From: JBFMFH01 sp040752275
GTDB lineage: Bacteria > Acidobacteriota > Vicinamibacteria > Vicinamibacterales > JAKQTR01
Direction of reading: 5' to 3'
Assembly: GCA_040752275.1 (NCBI GenBank)
Contig: JBFMFH010000051.1
Span: 1-64,000, forward strand
DNA length: 64,000 bases
Shown here: positions 56,083 through 64,000 of the stretch, piece by piece
Layout: each line of letters starts with the position of its first letter
Numbering within the stretch: the first letter of the stretch is position 1
Notes under the pieces: model-generated
What the model was told of the DNA's origin: nothing
The model's database searches: none
The model's input: the letters and a program-made list of their open reading frames with translations, nothing else
Position numbers and translations under genes: made by a program

Positions 56083-56256
56083 TGGAAGCTCGGAGGCTCA
56101 GGGCATTGGCAGGCCGTTGGTAGGCCCCGGGGCCTTCTTGGGGGGGCCGTAGCCGGTGGCGAAGGCCCCAGCCCTGGGCTTCTGCTCAGAGTGGACAGCC
56201 ACCATCCCGTCCGGACACAATCTCACCCGTCGCGTCGGCGCCTCCAGGGAGGGATC

Positions 56257-57789
56257 ATGAGAACGTCCAGGATCGCACTCGTCGTCTCCGTCACCCTGCT
56301 GTCAGGTTGCACGGCCCAAGTGCCGGAACAGGCCGGGCCCAAGAAGATCAGGCTGGCCGTGGCCACCTTCTCGCACGAAACGTGCACGTTCTGCCCCGAT
56401 CCGACCGGCATTGCCGAGTGGGAGTTCTACGGGCCGCCAGTCAAGGGCGACGATGTCCTTCGCGAGGGCGGATACATCGGTGGATTCGTGAACGCCGTGC
56501 GTGAGTACGACGGCGTCGAGGTCGAGGGTATCCTGTCGCCCCGCGATTCGAAGGGCGGGTCGTCCGGGAGCTGGGTCACGCTCGAGGCGTTCGACAAGTA
56601 CGCCAACGGGATCGCCAGCGACATCAAGGCCACCGGCCCGTACGACGGTGTGTTCCTCGCGCTGCACGGCGCCATGGCGGTCAAGGAGGTGCCGAGGCCC
56701 GAGGCCGAGATCGCGCGTCGGGTTCGGGCGGTCGTGGGCCCGGCGGTGCCCATCATGGTCACGCTCGACCTGCACGCCAACGAGGATCACGAGCTGCTGG
56801 ACGCCTCCGATGGCGTGTTCATCACCAAACGCTACCCGCACTACGACGCCGCGCTCCAGGGCGAGCGCGCAGCGCGCGTGATGATGCGCGTCATCAAGGG
56901 CACGTTCAAGCCCACGAAGGCCACGCGCAAACCCGGCGTCCTCACCCCGAGCGTGTATCAGGGCACCGGCTCGTCGCCGTCGATGGAGATCATGGAGCGC
57001 GCCAGGGTGTGGGAGGAACGCTCGCCAGACACGTACGTATCGGTGGCGTACGGATTCGCCTACGCGGACGTGACGGACATCGGCGCGACGGTCATGGTCG
57101 TAACCAACAATGACCAGGCGCTCGCCGACAGAATCGCCCAGGACATGTCGGACTTCATCTGGAAGAAGCGGGAGGACTTCGCGGGCAAGACGCTGCCGAA
57201 GGTCAAGGAGGGCGTCACCCAGGCCATCGCTGCCGCCAGGGCTGGCAAGGTGCCCGTTATCGTGGCCGACCACTCCGACCGGACCGGGAACTCGAGCCAG
57301 ATCCTCGAGGAGATGATCCGGCAGAAGGCCAGCAGGCTCTGCGTGGCGACCATCAGGGACGAGAAGGCCATTGAGGCCATCAAGGCAGGGTCGAAGGTCG
57401 GCGATCGGGTGCAGACGAACGTGGGGGGATGGGCCGACGGATTCGCGGGGCGGCCCGTGCACATCGATGGGACGCTCGAGTACCTCGACAAGTACCGGCA
57501 GCACGACACCGTCGCGATCGTGAAGTTCGGCGGCGAGAACCGCCTCATTCTGACGCCGGTGCTGCACCAGGTGACGGACCCTGGGATCCTGGCGGACCTG
57601 AAGATCCCGCTCGAGGCCTGCGACATGATCCTGATCAAGTCGCGCGTGCACTTCTGGCGCGGCTTCGTCGAAGACGGCCTCGCCAAGGCCGTCGTCGTCA
57701 TCGATGCGCCAGGCCTCGGGCCTGCGGATGTGTCGGCGATTCCCTACGAGAACGCGTCGCGAGACATCTATCCGATCGTGAGGAAGTAG
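56257..57789 (+). CDS. M81/MlrC-family metallopeptidase-like lipoprotein
   Basis: A 510-residue protein of the MlrC family (microcystinase C; two domains, DUF1485 and MlrC C-terminus). It starts MRTSRIALVVSVTLLSGCTA, with a clear lipobox ending SGC, so it is probably membrane-anchored. That is unusual for a family often described as cytoplasmic. Zinc-site features are TFSHETCTF and VTLDLHANEDHELL; the C-terminal domain has VIVADHSDRTGNSSQILEEM and ILIKSRVHFWRGF. AGGGAGGGA precedes the ATG. Members cleave linear peptides or D-amino-acid-containing substrates; the natural substrate here is unknown. A heptamer repeat follows the stop. Confidence 0.88.
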   Translation: MRTSRIALVVSVTLLSGCTAQVPEQAGPKKIRLAVATFSHETCTFCPDPTGIAEWEFYGPPVKGDDVLREGGYIGGFVNAVREYDGVEVEGILSPRDSKGGSSGSWVTLEAFDKYANGIASDIKATGPYDGVFLALHGAMAVKEVPRPEAEIARRVRAVVGPAVPIMVTLDLHANEDHELLDASDGVFITKRYPHYDAALQGERAARVMMRVIKGTFKPTKATRKPGVLTPSVYQGTGSSPSMEIMERARVWEERSPDTYVSVAYGFAYADVTDIGATVMVVTNNDQALADRIAQDMSDFIWKKREDFAGKTLPKVKEGVTQAIAAARAGKVPVIVADHSDRTGNSSQILEEMIRQKASRLCVATIRDEKAIEAIKAGSKVGDRVQTNVGGWADGFAGRPVHIDGTLEYLDKYRQHDTVAIVKFGGENRLILTPVLHQVTDPGILADLKIPLEACDMILIKSRVHFWRGFVEDGLAKAVVVIDAPGLGPADVSAIPYENASRDIYPIVRK

Positions 57790-57805
57790 ACAGCAGACAG
57801 TAGTG

Positions 57806-57840
57806 GTAGGCAGTAGGCAGTAGGCAGTAGACAGTAGAGA
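57806..57840 (+). repeat. Tandem 7-mer repeat, five units
   Basis: Five units of GTAGGCA (the last two GTAGACA and GTAGAGA), beginning 16 bases after the M81 stop. It is the same heptamer, in another phase, as at 31781-31795. Confidence 0.9.
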
Positions 57841-57994
57841 CGATAACGGACGGCCGATCGAGCGCCGAGTGCGCGACGGGCGAGGCGCGCATCCGGCCCG
57901 GGTCGCCGGAGAGGCGCCGGCCCAGGGCCGTCGCGCGGCCGACCACAGGCGAAGGCAGCCCGGGGGTGAGCGGCTGCGTGGAGGTCTGCGCCCG

Positions 57995-59017
57995 ATGCTC
58001 AGTCAACAGCTCTCGACATATTCGTCGCGCGTGCGTCTGCTCCTTGGCATCGTCGCTGCCTCGGCCTTGGTCGGGTCGCCGCAGTCGGCATTCCATGCCC
58101 AGGATCGTCCCCTCCTCCGCTTCGGGATGGTGACCGACGTCCATTACGCCGACATCGATGACGTCGGCAACCGCCACTACCGTGAGGCAGCGGACCGGTT
58201 GGCGGAGTTCGTCCGAGTGATGAACCAGGCGCAGGTGGACTTCGTCATTGAGCTGGGCGACTTCAAGGACCAGGACCGGACGCCTGACGAAACGCGCACG
58301 CTCGGTTACCTCCGCCACATCGAGTCGGTGTTTGCCGTTTTCGATGGCCCGCGCTTCCACGTCCTGGGCAACCACGACCTGGACAGCATCACGAAAGAGC
58401 AGTTTCGATTCGTGGCGCCAAACGTGACCTGGATGGTGCGCGGTGACAAGCGGGTCCTCGGGCCGTCTTGGCGGATCACCACCCCGACCAGGACATATGA
58501 CTTCCCCGCGCTGTCGTGGACGGTTCGGCGGAGGATCCGGATCGTGATGCTGGACGCCAATTACAAGTCGGACGGGGGCGGCTACAGCCGCGGCAACTTC
58601 GAGTGGGCGGACACGAACGTCGGCTGGGAGCAGATCCAACGCCTCGAGCTGGCGCTCGCGCAGTCCGACATGCCGGCCATCGTCTTCGTCCATCAGCAGC
58701 TCGACGGCGAGGGGCCGTACTACGTGAAGGACGCCGCAGACGTCCGGAAGGTGCTGGAAGAGTCCGGCAAGGTGCTCGCGGTTTTCCAGGGCCACCGCCA
58801 CGAAGGCGCGTTCAGCGTCATCAACGGCATTCCCTACTACACGCTCCGGGCCCTCGTCGAAGGGCCGGGCAACGCGTTTGCGCTGGTGACCGTCGACCCG
58901 GACTCCTCCGTCTGGGTGACCGGTTACGGCCGTGCCGAATCGAGAGGGTTCCGCTCCACCGCACTCGACGCGTACGCCGTCGCCGCTCGGCGCCCACGGT
59001 CTGCTGGCGCCGGCTGA
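57995..59017 (+). CDS. Exported calcineurin-like metallophosphoesterase
   Basis: A 340-residue phosphoesterase. Signal peptide about 1-35 (LLLGIVAASALVGSPQSAFHAQ). Metal-binding motifs are in order: GMVTDVHYAD, ELGDFKDQ, LGNHDLDS, VFVHQQLDG and FQGHRHEGAF. These supply the Asp, His and Asn set of the two-metal centre. Secreted members hydrolyse phosphomono- or diesters such as nucleotides or lipid head groups; substrate is not predictable here. The start at 57995 follows TGGAGG at a ten-base gap. The longer open frame upstream begins in GC-rich intergenic sequence without signal-like features. Confidence 0.87.
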   Translation: MLSQQLSTYSSRVRLLLGIVAASALVGSPQSAFHAQDRPLLRFGMVTDVHYADIDDVGNRHYREAADRLAEFVRVMNQAQVDFVIELGDFKDQDRTPDETRTLGYLRHIESVFAVFDGPRFHVLGNHDLDSITKEQFRFVAPNVTWMVRGDKRVLGPSWRITTPTRTYDFPALSWTVRRRIRIVMLDANYKSDGGGYSRGNFEWADTNVGWEQIQRLELALAQSDMPAIVFVHQQLDGEGPYYVKDAADVRKVLEESGKVLAVFQGHRHEGAFSVINGIPYYTLRALVEGPGNAFALVTVDPDSSVWVTGYGRAESRGFRSTALDAYAVAARRPRSAGAG

Positions 59018-59019
59018 CT

Positions 59020-59041
59020 CCGGAGTGAAGCGGCAGCAGCG
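59020..59041 (+). repeat. Dispersed CCGGAGTGAAGC repeat, copy 2
   Basis: This matches 34034-34052 except for a three-base insertion. It lies three bases past the phosphoesterase stop, between convergent genes. Confidence 0.5.
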
Positions 59042-59121
59042 GAAGCTCCTCGTGCGGCTCGCCACGATTCGCCGTCGCCGCCGTGCCGAGCTGCTCCCGA
59101 AAGCCCATGACCAACTCGCGA

Positions 59122-59382
59122 TTACTGGGCGTACGCCCGGACCTGCAGATCGGGCACGCGGCGATAGTACTCGACGTCGCGCGTCACGACGGGCATCCCG
59201 TAGGCGAGGGCGGTTGCGGCAATCCAGAGGTCGTTGGTGCCGATGAGCGAGCCGTTCCCCTGGAGATGACGGAACACCCGGCCGTACTGCCAGCTCACCT
59301 CGGGGCTGCAGGCCAGGATGTGGAATGGCGCCAAGAACTCCTCCCACCGCGCGCGGTCGGAAAGGGAGAGGCCGGCCAGCGG
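59122..59382 (-). pseudogene. 5'-truncated vapC (PIN-domain toxin)
   Basis: The open frame from just after a TGA at 59385-59383 encodes about 86 residues: LSDRARWEEFLAPFHILAC, then SPEVSWQYGRVFRHLQGNG, and IGTNDLWIAATALAYGMPV ending VTRDVEYYRRV. This is the C-terminal two-thirds of a VapC ribonuclease, with the third and fourth acidic residues (NDLWIAA, TRD) present. The N-terminal strand with the first catalytic Asp is absent, and the stop precludes a normal start. No VapB antitoxin gene adjoins. The break point lies next to the RecD2 gene leader. It is best read as a dead toxin fragment. Confidence 0.7.
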
Positions 59383-59509
59383 TCAACAACTCGATGGGCC
59401 GCAGGGTTGTACGCCAGGCTGCAGGACCAGGCACAATAGCTGCTGAATGCCTCCACCCCAACGCAACTCGGGCCGGCCGGAGCACGGGAGGGCGGGGTCA
59501 GGCCGCCGA

Positions 59510-61693
<2,184 letters not shown>

Positions 61694-61749
61694 CGCTGGC
61701 AGGGAAGAGCGGGCACGGGACAGCCGGACGCGTGGGTGACGGTTGCTGC

Positions 61750-62000
61750 GGGCTGAGCCGTCCCGCTCGCGGTCCCGCTCGCCCGCCATCGCCCTCTGGG
61801 CTTCGGCGCGGCAGGCGCTGCGCCGGCCGGGCATGCGCAACAGACTTGCCCCGCGGTGGGTGCTGTGACCCCACGCGTGTCGCCCCCTCACGGCGCGTTT
61901 TGCAGACTGCCGCCGTCGGCGCTGGGTCGCCGTAGCTCGGCATGCCCGAGTCGAGCGAAGGCGGCTCGGCTCAAGGGCCCGCTCGGTGACGGCTCAGCCC
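61750..62000. repeat. Non-coding element with inverted-repeat ends (copy B)
   Basis: The 333-base gap between recD2 and msrA holds no gene. Exact 13-base inverted repeats lie at 61750-61762 (GGGCTGAGCCGTC) and 61988-62000. Inside are CCCGCTCGCCCGCC and GCTTCGGCGCGGCA (61774-61813) and TTGCAGACTGCCGCCGTCG (61900-61918). The GGCTTCGGCG box and the TTGCAGACT box are 91 bases apart here and 88 bases apart in copy A. The flanking genes converge on it, as in copy A. Confidence 0.6.
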
Positions 62001-62026
62001 TCCGCTGCCGCACTCGACAACGCCAC

Positions 62027-62653
62027 TCAGTCCAGGCGGGTCAACACGCCGACCGGGCACTGAACGCCCGTGCCGCCCAGGCCGCAGTAGCCGCCGGGGT
62101 TCTTGTGGAGGTACTGCTGGTGGTACTCCTCCGCGTAGTAGAAGGGCCCGGCTGAGGCGATCTCCGTCGTGATTGGACCGTAGTCCGCCTCGGTCAACTT
62201 CGTCTGGAACGCGTCGCGGGAGGCCTCGGCCGCGGCGCGCTGCGCGTCCGACAACGTGTAGATGACCGACCGGTACTGCGTGCCGATGTCGTTGCCCTGC
62301 CGCATACCCTGCGTCGGGTCGTGGTTCTCCCAGAAGATGCGAAGCACCTCGCCGTAGCTGATCGCGGACGGATCGAACACCACGAGCACGACCTCGGCAT
62401 GACCCGTCAGGCCGGTACAGACTTCCTCGTAGGTCGGGTTCAGCGTGTAGCCGCCCGAGTACCCGACGGCGGTCGAGTGGACGCCCTTCGTTTGCCAGAA
62501 CTTCCGCTCGGCTCCCCAGAAGCAGCCCATACCGAAGACCGCGCGCTCGAATCCCTCGAATGGCCCATCGAGGGGCGTGCCCAGCACCGCGTGCTTCGTG
62601 GGCACCGCCATTCGAGTCTCGCGCCCGCGCAGGGCCTCTCCGGGCTCGACCAT
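62027..62653 (-). CDS. msrA: Peptide methionine sulfoxide reductase A
   Basis: A 208-residue MsrA that reduces the S-epimer of methionine sulfoxide. The catalytic Cys44 is in GMGCFWGAERKFW. GYSGGYTLNPTYEEVCTGLTGHAEVV and IFWENHDPTQGMRQGNDIGTQYRS are the family core (quoted in part). The C-terminal GYCGLGGTGVQCP supplies recycling cysteines. There is no signal peptide with this start. Further in-frame Met codons lie upstream (to 62743) in sequence unlike the family. It stands alone; no msrB is adjacent. It faces recD2 across the repeat element. Confidence 0.93.
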   Translation of the reverse strand: MVEPGEALRGRETRMAVPTKHAVLGTPLDGPFEGFERAVFGMGCFWGAERKFWQTKGVHSTAVGYSGGYTLNPTYEEVCTGLTGHAEVVLVVFDPSAISYGEVLRIFWENHDPTQGMRQGNDIGTQYRSVIYTLSDAQRAAAEASRDAFQTKLTEADYGPITTEIASAGPFYYAEEYHQQYLHKNPGGYCGLGGTGVQCPVGVLTRLD

Positions 62654-62881
62654 CTGCGTCTTGCGTCCTCTGTCGAACACGTCTGAACCTCCATGCTGTA
62701 TGACGTCGTGCCCGCACGTGAGGATGCCGACGGGCGGGGTCACCAGCGAACGTGAGCGGGGCCGAGCGGTGAGAGGCTGAAGCTACGGCCCGGAGGCTGG
62801 CGGGGTTACCAGCGAGAAGCATCCGCGGTCAGGTCGGGATCCGCGGTGCGAGTCCCTCGAACAAGGTGGACCCGGGACTGC

Positions 62882-62887
62882 TACAAT
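62882..62887 (+). promoter_or_regulatory. -10 box of the zinc-ribbon/TonB gene
   Basis: TACAAT, ten bases before the ATG at 62898, with a pyrimidine-rich spacer and no ribosome site. No clear -35 box. It suggests a very short leader. Confidence 0.4.
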
Positions 62888-62897
62888 CCCTCCCACC

Positions 62898-63728
62898 ATG
62901 ACCTGCCCTCGCTGTGGCGCGGCGGTTGCCGGCACCCAGTCGAACTGCCCGACCTGCGGAATGTGGCTCTCGCAGGCGTTGCCGGAACCAACTGACGTTG
63001 CTGGACGGCCGCTCTGGCAGTCTCCTGCGGTGCTGGCTACCGTTGTCGTGTGTGTCTTGGCCGTGGGCCTGGCAATCTACTTCACGCTGTCCGGGAAGAC
63101 AGGGGATCGGGCCACCGCCACAGGTGGTGCGGTCAACATCGACACCAGCGCGCTGCAACCTGTACAGCCTCCGGCGGAGCCGCCGCCGGTTGCGAGTGAC
63201 GTCCCGCAGACCGGTCTGCCTGGGCCCGCATCCACGATTCCCGAACCAGCGTCGACGATTCCCGGTCCGGCGTCGACCGTTCCCGCATCATCGTCAGGGG
63301 ACAGACAGCAGAGACCAGCCAATCCGGCGGCCGCGCCCGAGAGGCCTGCCCCCGTGCCGCCTTCCGTTGAGCGCCCGGTCCAGACGCCGGAGCCGCCCGT
63401 GGTCGTGCCGCGTGTACCACCTCCGCCGGCGGCTCCGGCGAAGCCGTACCGTCTCGGCGGTGGCATCGTGCCGCCCAGGCCGATCCACCAGACCGAGCCC
63501 GTGTATCCCAAGGTGGCTCAAGCCGGCCGCGTTCAAGGGGCGGTGACGCTCGAGGTCACGATCTCTCAGGAGGGCGATGTCACCGATCCCAGGGTGCTGA
63601 AGAGCATCCCGCTCCTCGACGAAGCGGCGATCGACGCGGTGAAGCAGTGGAAGTACACCCCGGCCACGTTGAATGGCGCGCCGGTGCCGGTCATCATGAC
63701 GGTGATTGTGACGTTCAGCCTGCGGTGA
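62898..63728 (+). CDS. Zinc-ribbon / TonB C-terminal fusion protein
   Basis: A 276-residue membrane protein with three parts. Residues 1-20 form a zinc ribbon (CPRC at 3-6 and CPTC at 17-20). One transmembrane helix lies at about 43-63 (AVLATVVVCVLAVGLAIYF). A Pro/Ser/Thr-rich periplasmic spacer runs over about 70-190, including near-repeats of the form (P/E)PASTIPGPAS. Residues about 195-276 are a TonB C-terminal domain (IHQTEPVYPKVAQAGRVQG, LDEAAIDAVKQWKYTPATLNG). The TonB domain normally transmits energy to outer-membrane receptors. The cytoplasmic zinc ribbon is unusual for TonB and may bind a partner or sense metal or redox state. No exbBD or receptor gene is in the window. Confidence 0.85.
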   Translation: MTCPRCGAAVAGTQSNCPTCGMWLSQALPEPTDVAGRPLWQSPAVLATVVVCVLAVGLAIYFTLSGKTGDRATATGGAVNIDTSALQPVQPPAEPPPVASDVPQTGLPGPASTIPEPASTIPGPASTVPASSSGDRQQRPANPAAAPERPAPVPPSVERPVQTPEPPVVVPRVPPPPAAPAKPYRLGGGIVPPRPIHQTEPVYPKVAQAGRVQGAVTLEVTISQEGDVTDPRVLKSIPLLDEAAIDAVKQWKYTPATLNGAPVPVIMTVIVTFSLR

Positions 63729-64000
63729 TGACGGACCACCCGGCCTACTGGGCGATGGCCCTCGGCGCGTTCCTCAGGACTGCCGACGCCGTGCGGGTCG
63801 AGCGCATCCGTCTGGCCGGGATTGCGGCCGGCCGTGAGGGCCGGCGGATCGCCAACACTGCGCTCGGGGCCGAAGCCAACTTGACGGCTCGTCGTTACAC
63901 GTATATTCCTCCTCCTGCGGCTGCCAGAGGGCACCCGCACGCGCGCCATCCCGACCCCTTGCTCGTGAACCCCAGTTGCCCAACGCCCCGCCCCAGTTCG
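63729..64000. other. Intergenic end of window
   Basis: I see no supportable gene here. Short frames on both strands look like GC-rich noise. A real gene could begin beyond the window edge. Confidence 0.4.

Noticed and set aside
52528..57840. Possible CRISPR array at the short tandem repeats
   Set aside because: The units are 7-21 bases in direct tandem without unique spacers, and no cas genes are present.

Overview
The window is a high-GC bacterial chromosome segment. It shows no phage, plasmid, CRISPR, rRNA or tRNA signature. The gene content points to a soil-type Acidobacteriota, probably of the Vicinamibacteria kind: three proteins with the acidobacterial VWFA-related architecture, many secreted glycoside hydrolases and exopeptidases with Tat or Sec signals, a VPS10/BNR-repeat protein, and intergenic 7-mer tandem repeats. 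This assignment is inference from content, since no marker gene for taxonomy is present.

Layout. 65-1036: a secreted unknown protein, then a decayed BNR/sialidase end joined to the end of a MoaD/ThiS-like gene. 1123-5598 (minus): a MalY/PatB-type PLP lyase, a 3-hydroxyacyl-CoA dehydrogenase/enoyl-CoA hydratase fusion and a thiolase, which look like one beta-oxidation operon. 5722-10218: divergent GH116 and GH172 enzymes. 10254-15310 (minus): a complete sugar ABC importer (ATPase, permease, lipoprotein binding protein) with overlapping ATGA junctions, followed by a fucose-isomerase-like enzyme. 15423-23476 (plus): a six-gene reductive pyrimidine catabolism cluster (ureidopropionase, PreA-like dehydrogenase, dihydropyrimidinase, NCS1 permease, class III aminotransferase, methylmalonate-semialdehyde dehydrogenase). 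Together these could take uracil/thymine from uptake to acetyl-CoA/propionyl-CoA. 23863-25893 (minus): GH127. 26145-28167: an ABC-2 exporter pair. 28215-33863: three VWFA-related secreted proteins, the first two a tandem duplication. 34126-36879 (minus): a VPS10/BNR repeat protein. 37023-37453: a HicBA toxin-antitoxin pair. 37766-42670: GH31, an AIM24-family protein and a GT-C glycosyltransferase. 42756-52467: an exported hydrolase block (S46 peptidase, lipoprotein plus OmpA pair, PIG-L deacetylase, M24 and S9 peptidases). 52513-59017: a GH38-type enzyme, an M81/MlrC peptidase and a metallophosphoesterase. 59122-63728: a truncated vapC, RecD2-type helicase, MsrA and a zinc-ribbon/TonB fusion.

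The genes fit a scavenger that degrades plant or microbial polysaccharides and peptides outside the cytoplasm, imports sugars and nucleobases, and oxidises acyl-CoAs.

The most unusual signals are non-coding. Heptamer-type tandem repeats sit at or inside gene ends in at least seven places, and in one case encode a protein's C-terminal tail and replace the gene's leader. Two colinear copies of a roughly 250-270 bp element with inverted-repeat ends each lie between convergent genes. Several genes have a -10 box only 6-10 bases before the start codon, suggesting leaderless mRNAs. No clearly new multi-gene defence or biosynthetic system was found.
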